Source: Pseudomonas cichorii
GTDB taxonomy: Bacteria; Pseudomonadota; Gammaproteobacteria; Pseudomonadales; Pseudomonadaceae
Assembly (NCBI RefSeq): GCF_018343775.1
Contig: NZ_CP074349.1
Location: forward strand, 372,001-436,000
Direction: 5' to 3'
Length of the DNA: 64,000 nt
Every line of letters starts with the position of its first letter. The first letter of the stretch is position 1. Positions 30,637-41,647 of the stretch are shown one piece after another. The position numbers and the translations under genes are program-made. The notes under the pieces were generated by a model. It saw only the letters and a program-made list of their open reading frames with translations. It did not search any database and was not told the origin of the DNA.

Positions 30637-31740
30637 ATGCAGACACTTAAGGTCGAGCTTGGTGAGCGTAGCTACCCGATTCATATTGGCGAAGGCCTTC
30701 TGGACAAGCCTGAGCTCCTGATCCCGCATATCGTCGGGCGGCAGGTGGCTATCGTTTCCAATACCACGGTGGCTCCTCTTTATCTCGAACGATTGACGCG
30801 AACGCTGGTGGGGTACAACGTCCTGTCAGTGGTGTTGCCTGACGGCGAAGCGTTCAAGAACTGGGAAACCCTGCAAACCATCTTCGATGGCCTGCTCACG
30901 GCACGGCACGACCGCCGCACGACGGTGATCGCCCTCGGTGGCGGTGTGATCGGCGACATGGCCGGATTTGCTGCCGCCTGTTACCAGCGTGGCGTGAATT
31001 TCATCCAGATCCCGACCACGCTGTTGTCCCAGGTGGATTCGTCGGTAGGCGGCAAGACCGGCATCAACCATCCGCTGGGCAAGAACATGGTGGGGGCTTT
31101 CTATCAGCCCGGCGTCGTGCTGATCGATACCACCACACTCAACACCCTGCCTGAGCGTGAACTGTCCGCCGGGCTGGCTGAAGTCATCAAGTACGGCCTG
31201 ATCTGCGACGAGCCGTTCCTGACCTGGCTCGAAGAGCACGTCGACCAGTTGCGCGGCCTGGACCAGAAGGCCCTGACCATCGCCATCGAGCGCTCATGCG
31301 CCGCCAAGGCGCTGGTGGTGGGCGCCGATGAGCGAGAGTCCGGTGTCAGGGCAACCTTGAACCTGGGTCACACTTTTGGCCACGCCATCGAAACTCATAT
31401 GGGCTATGGTGTCTGGCTGCATGGCGAGGCGGTTGCCGCCGGTACGGTCATGGCTCTGGAAATGTCTTCGCGTCTTGGCTGGATCACCACCCAGGAGCGT
31501 GATCGCGGTATCCGCCTGTTGCAACGTGCAGGCTTGCCGGTTGTGCCGCCACAGGACATGACGGAAAACGATTTTCTTGAACACATGGCGATCGACAAGA
31601 AAGTGATCGATGGTCGCCTGCGTCTGGTGCTTCTGCGTCAGATGGGTGAAGCGGTTATCACGGACGATTATCCAAAAGAAGTACTACAGGCCACTCTGAG
31701 GGCGGATTACCGCGCTCTGGTGGATCAGCTTAGAGGTTAA
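30637..31740 (+). CDS. aroB: 3-dehydroquinate synthase
   Basis: A 367-residue NAD- and Zn-dependent enzyme converting DAHP to 3-dehydroquinate, the second step of the shikimate pathway. NAD-binding [19 protein letters not shown], lysine-rich [15 protein letters not shown], metal ligands in [10 protein letters not shown] and [10 protein letters not shown], and [17 protein letters not shown]. The ATG at 30637 is preferred because GGGGA lies just upstream; an in-frame ATG 12 nt earlier would place that ribosome site inside the gene. Follows aroK by 115 nt. Confidence 0.95.
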   Translation: MQTLKVELGERSYPIHIGEGLLDKPELLIPHIVGRQVAIVSNTTVAPLYLERLTRTLVGYNVLSVVLPDGEAFKNWETLQTIFDGLLTARHDRRTTVIALGGGVIGDMAGFAAACYQRGVNFIQIPTTLLSQVDSSVGGKTGINHPLGKNMVGAFYQPGVVLIDTTTLNTLPERELSAGLAEVIKYGLICDEPFLTWLEEHVDQLRGLDQKALTIAIERSCAAKALVVGADERESGVRATLNLGHTFGHAIETHMGYGVWLHGEAVAAGTVMALEMSSRLGWITTQERDRGIRLLQRAGLPVVPPQDMTENDFLEHMAIDKKVIDGRLRLVLLRQMGEAVITDDYPKEVLQATLRADYRALVDQLRG

Positions 31741-31750
31741 CGGAAAACCC

Positions 31751-33376
31751 ATGACTAGTTTGCATGCCGACGAGGCTTTCCTCGGCCATTATCAGTTGAG
31801 TCATGACCCCTTTGCAGCGCGGGTACCTGGCTTCAAGTTTTTCCCTGCCCAGCGCAAGTCGGTGCTGGGTCAGCTTCATCACCTGGCTCGTTACAGCCAG
31901 TTGCTGCTTGCCGTCACCGGCCCTCAGGGCAGCGGCAAGACCTTGTTGCGCCAGGCGCTGGTAGCCAGCACCAACAAGCAGTCGGTGCAGAGCGTGGTCA
32001 TTTCGGCGCGTGGCGCCAGCGATGCGGCAGGCGTACTGCAGCAGGTCGCCCAGGCGCTGATTGTCGCCCAGGCTGAAATGCAGGCGATTCTGGCACAGGT
32101 CGTACAGCTTGCGCTGACCGGTCAGGAAGTCTATCTGCTGGTGGACGATGCGGAACAACTAGGCGATTCGGCGCTCGAAGCGTTGCTGGGTCTGGCCGCA
32201 GGTACGCCTGAGGGGCGTCCGCATGTGTTCCTGTTTGGCGAGCCGTCGCTGATCGACCGTCTCGATCAGTTGTGTGCCGACCTGCAGGGTGATGTCGAAG
32301 GCGAGCGCTTTCATGTCATCGAGTTGCAACCTTATACCGAAGAAGAAACCCGGGAGTATCTGGCTCAACGTCTGGAAGGTGCAGGGCAAGGAATCGCGTT
32401 GTTCACTGCCGAGCAGATTACCGATATTCATGAACAGTCCGATGGCTGGCCTGGGAATATCAACCAGGTTGCCCGCGATTCAATGATCGAGGCGATGATC
32501 GCGAGTCGCTCCGCGGTCAAGCGCCCAAGTGTGGGGTTCAACATGCCGAAAAAACACGTACTGGCCCTTGGTGCAGTTGTCGTGGTCGCAGTGGCAGCCG
32601 CGGTGCTGATCCCTGGCCGTGGCGACAAGAGCGCTGCGCCAGCCAATGCTCCGGCCCAGGCCCAGTTGCCACTGGGTCAGGGCACGCCCGCGAATCAGCA
32701 ATCCAATAATGGCGGTCCGGCTATCGAGTTTGCGGGTAACTCGCAGCCGATGCCTCTGCCGCTGGTGGGTAACTCGCAACCTGTGATGCGCGGCCCTCTG
32801 GCTGAAGCGGCAGGTGCCGGTGAAACCGATGAAGATGCAGTGCCAATGGGCTCTCCAGCCCAGCCGGCCACGGTAACGACCACTGCACCACCTGCCGGTG
32901 CGCAGGCCGGTGCCGTGCCTCGCTCTTCCATTCCGGCTCCTGCGGCGGCAACGCCGGTGGCTCCGGCCGCCAAGCCTGCACCGGCGCCAGCTCCGGCTCC
33001 GGCTCCGGCTCAGGTCGCCACAGCCAAGCCGGCACCCGCAGCGGCTCCAGCCGCCAAACCTGCCGCAGCCGCTGCCAAGCCGGCTGCTGGTGGCAACTGG
33101 TACAGCGGCCAGGCGCCAGGGCATTATGTGGTGCAAATCCTGGGCACCAGCTCGGAAGCAACGGCTCAGGCCTATGTTGCCGAGCAGGGCGGCGAGTACC
33201 GTTATTTCAAGAAAACATTGCAGGGCAAGCCCCTGTATGTCGTGACATACGGTAATTTTTCGGACCGCGCTGCAGCCCTTGCAGCCATCAAAGTCTTGCC
33301 AGCAAAGGTTCAGGCTGGTAAACCTTGGCCCCGTACTGTCGCCAGCATCCAACAAGAGCTCGGCGCCAGTCGCTGA
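31751..33376 (+). CDS. AAA ATPase-SPOR domain cell-envelope protein
   Basis: A 541-residue protein. The N-terminal part (about 15-245) is an ExeA/DamX-like AAA ATPase: TGPQGSGKTLLRQAL (Walker A), VYLLVDDAEQLGDSALEALL (Walker B). One membrane helix follows (about 268-288, HVLALGAVVVVAVAAAVLIP), then a periplasmic linker of low complexity with PAPAPAPA and AAKPA repeats (about 390-450), and a C-terminal SPOR domain (about 455-535, HYVVQILGTSSEATAQAYV) that binds denuded peptidoglycan at the septum. It occupies the damX position after aroB; a role in division or envelope maintenance is inferred from SPOR and context. Confidence 0.85.
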   Translation: MTSLHADEAFLGHYQLSHDPFAARVPGFKFFPAQRKSVLGQLHHLARYSQLLLAVTGPQGSGKTLLRQALVASTNKQSVQSVVISARGASDAAGVLQQVAQALIVAQAEMQAILAQVVQLALTGQEVYLLVDDAEQLGDSALEALLGLAAGTPEGRPHVFLFGEPSLIDRLDQLCADLQGDVEGERFHVIELQPYTEEETREYLAQRLEGAGQGIALFTAEQITDIHEQSDGWPGNINQVARDSMIEAMIASRSAVKRPSVGFNMPKKHVLALGAVVVVAVAAAVLIPGRGDKSAAPANAPAQAQLPLGQGTPANQQSNNGGPAIEFAGNSQPMPLPLVGNSQPVMRGPLAEAAGAGETDEDAVPMGSPAQPATVTTTAPPAGAQAGAVPRSSIPAPAAATPVAPAAKPAPAPAPAPAPAQVATAKPAPAAAPAAKPAAAAAKPAAGGNWYSGQAPGHYVVQILGTSSEATAQAYVAEQGGEYRYFKKTLQGKPLYVVTYGNFSDRAAALAAIKVLPAKVQAGKPWPRTVASIQQELGASR

Positions 33377-33733
33377 AGTCGCAGCGGCCTTATCCAGGCC
33401 GCTCACCCGGCAAACCTGATTTTACCTGCTCCGACGTGCCGCTTCTGGCGGCGCGCCTTGCAGTGTCTGCGTTACAAACGCCCTGACGTTTCGGTCGCTT
33501 CGGTCAGAATATTGAAAAATACTTTGACTAGCACAATGCTCAGCTATAAAACCTTCATAAATGCGACATTGATTTTCGGCTTTTCGCCGTTAAATTTGTG
33601 GGCCTTTGTGTCGCTGTGTACAATGACCTCCGTTTTGCCTCTCCGAAGCCGGCGTACGTTCGGCGTGACTGGTAATTGATTGAATTGAAAAGAAATTTGC
33701 CTCGCATAGAGGCAGCCTGGTGAGAAAGTGTCT
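33377..33733 (+). promoter_or_regulatory. Non-coding region upstream of gltB with two promoter candidates
   Basis: 357 nt without a gene. An 8-bp hairpin (AGCGGCCT / AGGCCGCT, 33383-33403) without a T run lies just after the preceding stop and may be a weak terminator. Two sigma-70-like pairs can be seen: TTGACT (33524-33529) with TATAAA (33545-33550), spacing 15; and TTTGTG (33595-33600) with TACAAT (33619-33624), spacing 18. A small hairpin GCCTC...GAGGC is at 33701-33715, before the ribosome site GGTGAGAAAG. A long leader of over 100 nt is implied, which could carry regulation. Confidence 0.4.
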
Positions 33734-36700
33734 ATGAAAGCCGGTCTATACCAACCAGATGAATTCAAGGATAACTGCGGCTTCGGCCTGATCGCTCATA
33801 TGCAGGGCGAGCCCAGTCATCACCTGTTGCAGACGGCTATTCAAGCCCTGACCTGCATGACCCACCGTGGTGGTATCAACGCCGACGGCAAGACCGGTGA
33901 CGGTTGTGGCCTGTTGATTCAGAAGCCCGATGCATTCCTGCGTGCGGTCGCCAAGGAACACTTTGGTGCTGATCTGCCTCGCCAGTATGCCGTGGGCATG
34001 GTGTTCCTCAATCAGGACGACGCCAAAGCTGACATCGCTCGCGAGAACATGAATCGCGAAATCCTCGCCGAAGGCCTGACTCTGGTCGGCTGGCGTCAGG
34101 TGCCTATCGATACCAGCGTACTGGGCCGTCTGGCTCTTGAGCGTCTGCCGAAGATCGAGCAGGTATTTATCGGTGCAGAAGGCCTGAGCGATCAGGAGTT
34201 CGCCATCAAGCTGTTCAGTGCCCGTCGCCGTTCGTCGGTGTCCAACGCTGCCGATACCGACCACTATGTCTGCAGCTTTTCGCACAAGACCATCATCTAT
34301 AAAGGTCTGATGATGCCGCGCGACCTGACGGCATTCTTCCCGGACCTGAGCGACGAGCGCCTGCAAACCGCGATCTGCGTGTTCCACCAGCGCTTCTCGA
34401 CCAACACCCTGCCGAAATGGCCGCTTGCCCAGCCATTCCGCTTCCTCGCCCACAACGGCGAGATCAACACCATTACCGGTAACCGTAACTGGGCGCAGGC
34501 GCGTCGTACCAAGTTCACCAACGATCTGATGGATCTGGAAGAACTCGGCCCGCTGGTCAACCGTGTGGGTTCCGACTCATCGAGCATGGACAACATGCTT
34601 GAGCTGATGGTCACCGGCGGCATCGACCTGTTCCGTGGCGTGCGCATGATCATTCCGCCAGCGTGGCAGAACGTTGAAACCATGGACCCCGATCTGCGGG
34701 CGTTCTATGAGTACAACTCCATGCACATGGAGCCGTGGGACGGTCCGGCTGGCGTCGTGATGACCGAAGGCCGCCATGCGGTCTGCCTGCTCGACCGTAA
34801 CGGTCTGCGCCCGGCGCGCTGGGTCACGACCAAGAACGGCTACATCACCCTGGCGTCGGAAATCGGCGTGTGGGACTACAAGCCTGAAGACGTCATTGCC
34901 AAGGGCCGTGTCGGTCCGGGCCAGATCTTCGCGGTAGATACCGAAACCGGTCAGATCCTCAATACTGATGCCATCGACAACCGCCTGAAGTCGCGTCATC
35001 CGTACAAGCAATGGCTGCGCAAGAACGCCTTGCGCATTCAGGCGACCATGGAAGACAACGACCACGGTTCGGCCTTCTACAACCCTGAACAGCTCAAGCA
35101 GTACATGAAGATGTACCAGGTCACGTTCGAGGAACGCGATCAGGTACTGCGTCCGCTGGGTGAGCAGGGCCAGGAAGCGGTCGGCTCCATGGGCGACGAC
35201 ACGCCGATGGCGGTACTGTCGCGTCGTGTGCGCTCGCCGTTCGACTACTTCCGTCAGCAGTTCGCACAGGTGACCAACCCGCCGATCGACCCGCTGCGTG
35301 AAGCCATCGTCATGTCGCTGGAAATCTGCCTCGGTGCCGAGCGCAACATTTTCCAGGAATCGCCTGAGCATGCCTCGCGTGTGATCCTCAGCTCGCCGGT
35401 CATTTCCCCGGCCAAGTGGCGTTCTCTGATGAACCTGGAGCGCCCTGGCTTCGAGCGCCATATCATCGACCTGAACTACGACGAAAGCGTCGGTCTGGAA
35501 GCGGCGATTCGCAACATCGCCGATCAGGCCGAAGAAGCCGTCCGCGCTGGCCGTACCCTGCTGGTGCTGAGCGACCGGCACATTGCTCCGGGCAAACTGC
35601 CTGCTCACGCTTCCCTGGCGGTTGGCGCGGTTCACCACCGTCTGACCGAAAAAGGTCTGCGATGCGACAGTAACATCCTGGTCGAAACCGCGACGGCCCG
35701 TGACCCGCACCACTTTGCCGTGCTGATCGGCTTCGGTGCTTCGGCGGTCTATCCGTTCCTGGCCTACGAAGTGCTGGGCGACCTGATCCGTACCGGTGAA
35801 GTACTGGGCGACCTTTACGAAGTCTTCAAGAACTACCGCAAAGGCATCACCAAGGGCCTGCTCAAGATTCTGTCGAAGATGGGTATCTCCACCGTTGCGT
35901 CCTACCGTGGCGCGCAACTGTTCGAGGCCATCGGCCTGTCCGAGGAAGTCTGCGACGTCAGCTTCCGTGGCGTACCGAGCCGCCTGAAAGGCGCCCGTTT
36001 CGTCGATATCGAAGCCGAACAGAAGGCGCTGGCAGCCGAAGCCTGGAGCCCGCGCAAGCCGATCCAGCAAGGTGGCCTGCTCAAGTTCGTGTTTGGTGGC
36101 GAGTACCACGCCTACAACCCGGACGTGGTCAGCACCCTGCAAGCTGCCGTGCAGCAGGGCGACTACAGCAAGTTCAAGGAATACACCTCGCTGGTTGACA
36201 AGCGTCCGGTGTCGATGATTCGCGACCTGTTCCAGGTCAAGACTCTCGACCAGCCGCTGAGCCTCGATGAAGTCGAGCCGCTGAGCGAGATCCTCAAGCG
36301 TTTCGACTCTGCCGGGATTTCCCTCGGCGCGCTGTCGCCGGAAGCTCACGAAGCGCTGGCCGAAGCCATGAACCGTCTGGGCGCTCGCTCCAACTCCGGT
36401 GAGGGCGGCGAAGACCCATCGCGCTACGGCACCATCCGCAGCTCCAAGATCAAACAGATCGCCACTGGCCGTTTCGGCGTGACGCCTGAGTATCTGGTCA
36501 ATGCTGATGTGTTGCAGATCAAGGTCGCTCAAGGCGCCAAGCCGGGTGAAGGCGGGCAACTGCCGGGCGGCAAGGTCAACGGCCTGATCGCCAAGTTGCG
36601 CTATGCCGTACCGGGCGTGACCCTGATTTCGCCTCCGCCGCACCACGACATCTACTCCATCGAAGACTTGTCGCAGCTGATTTTCGACCTGAAACAGGTC

Positions 36701-38179
36701 AACCCGTTGGCACTGGTATCGGTCAAGCTGGTAGCAGAAGCCGGCGTTGGTACTATCGCCGCTGGCGTGGCCAAGGCCTATGCCGACCTGATCACCATTT
36801 CCGGCTACGACGGCGGCACAGGCGCTTCGCCTCTGACTTCGATCAAGTACGCCGGTGCGCCGTGGGAGCTTGGCCTGGCCGAGACTCACCAGACCCTGCG
36901 CGGCAACGACCTGCGCGGCAAGGTCCGGGTACAGACCGACGGTGGTCTGAAAACCGGTCTGGACGTGATCAAGGCCGCTATCCTCGGTGCTGAAAGCTTC
37001 GGCTTCGGTACGGCGCCGATGATTGCCCTGGGCTGCAAATACCTGCGCATCTGCCACCTGAACAACTGCGCCACCGGCGTAGCGACCCAGAACGAAAAAC
37101 TGCGCAAGGATCACTACATCGGCACCGTCGATATGGTGATCAACTTCTTCACCTACGTGGCTGAAGAAACCCGCGAGTGGCTGGCCAAACTGGGCGTTCG
37201 CTCCCTGGAAGAGCTGATCGGTCGTACCGACCTGCTGGATATCCTGCCGGGCGAAACCGAGAAGCAGCAGCATCTGGACCTCACGCCTCTGTTGGGCAGC
37301 GACCACGTGCCTGCCGACAAGCCGCAGTTCAGCCTTGTTGACCGCAACCCGCCGTTCGACAAAGGCCTGCTGGCAGAGAAAATGGTGGAGCTGGCCAAAC
37401 CGGCCATCGAATCCCTGAGTGGCGGTGAGTTCGAGCTGGATATCTGCAACTGCGACCGTTCCATCGGCGCGCGGATTTCCGGTGAGATCGCCAAACTGCA
37501 TGGCAATCAGGGCATGAACAAGGCTCCGGTCACCTTCCGCTTCAAAGGCACGGCCGGGCAGAGTTTCGGCGTGTGGAACGCCGGTGGCCTTAACATGTAT
37601 CTGGAAGGCGATGCCAACGACTACGTCGGCAAAGGCATGACCGCTGGTAAGCTGGTGATCGTTCCGCCTAAAGGCAGTCCGTTCAAGACCAACGAAAGCG
37701 CCATCGTGGGCAACACCTGCCTGTACGGCGCGACTGGCGGCAAGCTGTTCGCGGCCGGTACGGCGGGCGAGCGCTTCGCGGTGCGTAACTCGGGTGCTCA
37801 CGCCGTCGTGGAAGGCACTGGCGACCACTGCTGCGAATACATGACCGGCGGTTTCGTCTGTGTGCTGGGCAAGACTGGCTACAACTTCGGTTCCGGCATG
37901 ACCGGCGGTTTCGCCTACGTGCTCGACCAGGACAACACCTTCGTTGACCAGGTCAACCATGAGCTGGTCGAGATTCAGCGCATCAGCGGCGAGTCGATGG
38001 AAGCCTATCGTACTCACCTGCAAAGCGTGCTGAACGAGTATGTCGAGGAAACCGGCAGTGAGTGGGGTCGTAACCTGGCCGAAAACCTGGACGACTACCT
38101 GCGCCGTTTCTGGCTGGTCAAGCCCAAGGCTGCCAACCTGAAATCGCTGCTCTCCAGCACCCGGGCGAATCCGCAATAA
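33734..38179 (+). CDS. gltB: Glutamate synthase (NADPH), large subunit
   Basis: A 1481-residue protein forming two glutamates from glutamine and 2-oxoglutarate together with GltD. Domains: class II glutamine amidotransferase (about 15-410; after removal of a 14-residue propeptide the nucleophile is Cys15 of NCGFGLIAH), central domain, FMN-binding synthase domain (about 830-1200) with the 3Fe-4S ligands in [12 protein letters not shown], and a C-terminal beta-helix GXGXG domain (about 1230-1460, [15 protein letters not shown]). The ATG at 33734 is used because [11 protein letters not shown] is conserved and GGTGAGAAAG precedes it; a GTG two codons earlier is also open. Operon with gltD. Confidence 0.97.
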   Translation: MKAGLYQPDEFKDNCGFGLIAHMQGEPSHHLLQTAIQALTCMTHRGGINADGKTGDGCGLLIQKPDAFLRAVAKEHFGADLPRQYAVGMVFLNQDDAKADIARENMNREILAEGLTLVGWRQVPIDTSVLGRLALERLPKIEQVFIGAEGLSDQEFAIKLFSARRRSSVSNAADTDHYVCSFSHKTIIYKGLMMPRDLTAFFPDLSDERLQTAICVFHQRFSTNTLPKWPLAQPFRFLAHNGEINTITGNRNWAQARRTKFTNDLMDLEELGPLVNRVGSDSSSMDNMLELMVTGGIDLFRGVRMIIPPAWQNVETMDPDLRAFYEYNSMHMEPWDGPAGVVMTEGRHAVCLLDRNGLRPARWVTTKNGYITLASEIGVWDYKPEDVIAKGRVGPGQIFAVDTETGQILNTDAIDNRLKSRHPYKQWLRKNALRIQATMEDNDHGSAFYNPEQLKQYMKMYQVTFEERDQVLRPLGEQGQEAVGSMGDDTPMAVLSRRVRSPFDYFRQQFAQVTNPPIDPLREAIVMSLEICLGAERNIFQESPEHASRVILSSPVISPAKWRSLMNLERPGFERHIIDLNYDESVGLEAAIRNIADQAEEAVRAGRTLLVLSDRHIAPGKLPAHASLAVGAVHHRLTEKGLRCDSNILVETATARDPHHFAVLIGFGASAVYPFLAYEVLGDLIRTGEVLGDLYEVFKNYRKGITKGLLKILSKMGISTVASYRGAQLFEAIGLSEEVCDVSFRGVPSRLKGARFVDIEAEQKALAAEAWSPRKPIQQGGLLKFVFGGEYHAYNPDVVSTLQAAVQQGDYSKFKEYTSLVDKRPVSMIRDLFQVKTLDQPLSLDEVEPLSEILKRFDSAGISLGALSPEAHEALAEAMNRLGARSNSGEGGEDPSRYGTIRSSKIKQIATGRFGVTPEYLVNADVLQIKVAQGAKPGEGGQLPGGKVNGLIAKLRYAVPGVTLISPPPHHDIYSIEDLSQLIFDLKQVNPLALVSVKLVAEAGVGTIAAGVAKAYADLITISGYDGGTGASPLTSIKYAGAPWELGLAETHQTLRGNDLRGKVRVQTDGGLKTGLDVIKAAILGAESFGFGTAPMIALGCKYLRICHLNNCATGVATQNEKLRKDHYIGTVDMVINFFTYVAEETREWLAKLGVRSLEELIGRTDLLDILPGETEKQQHLDLTPLLGSDHVPADKPQFSLVDRNPPFDKGLLAEKMVELAKPAIESLSGGEFELDICNCDRSIGARISGEIAKLHGNQGMNKAPVTFRFKGTAGQSFGVWNAGGLNMYLEGDANDYVGKGMTAGKLVIVPPKGSPFKTNESAIVGNTCLYGATGGKLFAAGTAGERFAVRNSGAHAVVEGTGDHCCEYMTGGFVCVLGKTGYNFGSGMTGGFAYVLDQDNTFVDQVNHELVEIQRISGESMEAYRTHLQSVLNEYVEETGSEWGRNLAENLDDYLRRFWLVKPKAANLKSLLSSTRANPQ

Positions 38180-38190
38180 GACAGCCACAA

Positions 38191-38277
38191 GCTGCAAGCT
38201 TGAAGCTACAAGCTTGCAGCCCTGTGAATTGAACAGAATATGATTCTTGCAGCTTGAAGCTTATGGCTTGAGGCTGC
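38191..38277. repeat. Intergenic GCTTGCAGCTT repeat (gltB-gltD)
   Basis: A perfect 12-bp inverted repeat (GCTGCAAGCTTG at 38191-38202, CAAGCTTGCAGC at 38209-38220) with a 6-nt loop, followed about 25 nt later by a further array CTTGCAGCTTGAAGCTTATG. It shares its core word with the pchP-ilvD repeat at 11098-11159. It sits inside the gltBD operon, between two genes that must be expressed together, so it is unlikely to be a full terminator. Confidence 0.75.
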
Positions 38278-38284
38278 CGTGTAG

Positions 38285-39715
<1,431 letters not shown>

Positions 39716-39724
39716 TGGTGCCCC

Positions 39725-39758
39725 GCAGGAGCGAATTCATTCGCGAATTCGCTCCTGC
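39725..39758. repeat. REP-type palindrome (gltD-hemE)
   Basis: A perfect 14-bp inverted repeat, GCAGGAGCGAATTC / GAATTCGCTCCTGC, with a 6-nt loop ATTCGC, starting 9 nt after the gltD stop. Same family as the elements at 22376-22404 and 45242-45291. It probably acts as transcript 3' end or mRNA stabiliser. Confidence 0.8.
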
Positions 39759-39860
39759 GCGCTGCGACAAATCGCCCCGATAGAGAAAAGAAAAGGCTCT
39801 TGCCGTGCCTTTTATGTCCGCGTCTGAGAAAATGCCCGCACTTTTTTTGCGGATGCCGAC

Positions 39861-40925
39861 ATGACTGCCCTGAAGAACGACCGTTTCCTTCGTGCCCTGC
39901 TCAAGCAACCCGTAGACGTCACGCCTGTCTGGATGATGCGTCAGGCCGGTCGCTACTTGCCTGAATACCGCGCCAGCCGTGCCAAGGCGGGCGATTTCAT
40001 GAGTCTGTGCAAGAACGCCGAGTTCGCTTGCGAGGTCACGTTGCAGCCGCTGGATCGCTATCCGCTGGATGCCGCGATCCTGTTCTCCGATATTCTGACC
40101 ATCCCCGATGCCATGGGCCTGGGCCTGTACTTCGAGACCGGTGAAGGTCCGCGCTTCAAGAAAACCGTCAGCACCCTGGCCGACATCGAAGCCCTGCCGA
40201 TTCCCGATGCGCAGCAGGACCTGGGCTATGTAATGAATGCGGTCAGCACCATCCGTCGCGAGCTCAATGGCCGTGTTCCGCTGATCGGTTTCTCCGGCAG
40301 CCCATGGACGCTGGCCACGTATATGGTCGAAGGCGGCTCTTCGAAAGATTTCCGCAAGTCCAAGGCCATGCTCTACGAAAACCCGCAAGCCATGCACCTG
40401 CTGCTCGACAAGCTGGCGCAGTCGGTGACCTCGTACCTCAATGGTCAGATCCTGGCGGGCGCCCAGGCTGTGCAGATCTTCGATAGCTGGGGTGGCAGCC
40501 TGTCCGCTGCGGCGTATCAGGAATTCTCGCTGGCCTACATGCGCAAGATCGTCAGCGGCCTGATCCGCGAGCACGATGGCCGCAAGGTGCCGGTCATCCT
40601 GTTCACCAAGGGTGGCGGCCTGTGGCTGGAAAGCATTGCCGGTGCCGGTGCCGATGCACTGGGCCTGGACTGGACCTGCGACCTCGGCGAAGCCCGTCAG
40701 CGCGTCGGCCACAAGGTTGCGCTGCAAGGCAACATGGACCCGACGGTCCTCTATGCACGCCCTGAAGCCATCCGTCAGGAAGTGGCACGCATCCTGGCCA
40801 GCTACGGCAGCGGCACTGGTCACGTCTTCAACCTCGGCCACGGCATCACCCCTGAAGTCGACCCGGCCAATGCCGGTGCCTTTATTGAAGCCGTGCATGA
40901 GCTTTCGGCGCAATATCACCAGTAA
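39861..40925 (+). CDS. hemE: Uroporphyrinogen decarboxylase
   Basis: The 354-residue enzyme decarboxylates uroporphyrinogen III to coproporphyrinogen III in haem synthesis. N-terminal [16 protein letters not shown] is the family signature with the substrate-binding arginines; [16 protein letters not shown] carries the catalytic aspartate; [17 protein letters not shown] and [13 protein letters not shown] are also conserved. The length is normal. It ends at a strong bidirectional terminator which also marks the left end of the Septu insertion. Confidence 0.97.
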   Translation: MTALKNDRFLRALLKQPVDVTPVWMMRQAGRYLPEYRASRAKAGDFMSLCKNAEFACEVTLQPLDRYPLDAAILFSDILTIPDAMGLGLYFETGEGPRFKKTVSTLADIEALPIPDAQQDLGYVMNAVSTIRRELNGRVPLIGFSGSPWTLATYMVEGGSSKDFRKSKAMLYENPQAMHLLLDKLAQSVTSYLNGQILAGAQAVQIFDSWGGSLSAAAYQEFSLAYMRKIVSGLIREHDGRKVPVILFTKGGGLWLESIAGAGADALGLDWTCDLGEARQRVGHKVALQGNMDPTVLYARPEAIRQEVARILASYGSGTGHVFNLGHGITPEVDPANAGAFIEAVHELSAQYHQ

Positions 40926-40938
40926 TTTGTACTGCGGT

Positions 40939-40974
40939 CATGAAAACGCCCGGTTTTTGCCGGGCGTTTTCATG
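40939..40974 (+). terminator. Terminator after hemE (bidirectional)
   Basis: A perfect 15-bp inverted repeat (CATGAAAACGCCCGG / CCGGGCGTTTTCATG) with loop TTTTTG, 13 nt after the hemE stop and 4 nt before the ptuB stop on the other strand. The A/T bases in the arms give U-rich tails in both directions. Confidence 0.85.
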
Positions 40975-40978
40975 TGCG

Positions 40979-41647
40979 TCAGGGGGTGAGGAGTTGTTCG
41001 GCGTATCGGGCAATAACGTGGCAAAAGCGTGTTTGTTGTCCGCGGGCGCGTTGGGCGATTATTTGTAGTTCTTCCTTGCTTGCCGTCAGCAAGAAATCGT
41101 CATTGAAGATGCCGAGCATTGTTTCTTCCCGGCGATTATTCAATCGAAGGGTATCAAGCGCGAGAATTTCGATCATTTTTGAGGCGGCATCATCATCTGC
41201 GTCTGTCGGTTTTATCTCGCCATTCAGCGTATATTGAAAGCGGCTTTCGCAGTTTTCATCCTGTGGAGAGATATGCCGAGTTTCATCAAAGAGATTGCCT
41301 TTCTTATGACCGCAGTGCAGCAGGTAATCAGGTTCTCTTTGTTGTAGCTCACCCACGTCGCGCAAGCAGGAGGCATGCAAGTTGTTATAGTCAAGCTCCA
41401 AAGGCGTGTAGTCTGATTTCGGGCGAAAGTGCTCTATGTGGCTGGTTTGTTCGGATATCTCATCCCCGCAATAACAGCACAGATAGGCTTGCTCTCTTAG
41501 CAGGCTTTCATGAACCTCTTTTTTCTTTTGGGGCGCAGAGCGCGTCAGTGATTTATAGGTAGGCTTGCGGTTTTCTCTTTCTGCTTTGGCTTTCCAGTTT
41601 GTAAAAGACAGCGGCTCAATTCCCTGAGTACTTTCCTCATCTGCCAA
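40979..41647 (-). CDS. ptuB: Septu anti-phage system HNH protein PtuB
   Basis: The 222-residue protein is the predicted nuclease of a Septu system. Its HNH/zinc layout is that of PtuB-like (TIGR02646-type) proteins: a CxxC pair (CCYC, Cys57/Cys60), SHIEHFRPKS (His70, His73), YNNLHASC (Asn89, Cys94) and HCGHKKGNLF. In known systems PtuB is recruited by the ATPase PtuA to degrade nucleic acid during phage infection. Translation appears to start at TTG 41647, overlapping ptuA by 11 nt; the ATG at 41640 is in another frame and there is no other start before the conserved part. Base composition is clearly AT-richer than the neighbours, a sign of transfer. Confidence 0.85.
   Translation of the reverse strand: MADEESTQGIEPLSFTNWKAKAERENRKPTYKSLTRSAPQKKKEVHESLLREQAYLCCYCGDEISEQTSHIEHFRPKSDYTPLELDYNNLHASCLRDVGELQQREPDYLLHCGHKKGNLFDETRHISPQDENCESRFQYTLNGEIKPTDADDDAASKMIEILALDTLRLNNRREETMLGIFNDDFLLTASKEELQIIAQRARGQQTRFCHVIARYAEQLLTP

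Noticed and set aside
34577..38197. A 1206-codon open frame on the strand opposite gltB
   Set aside because: It is fully antisense to gltB, has no recognisable domain and reflects the GC-rich third-position bias that keeps the opposite frame open.
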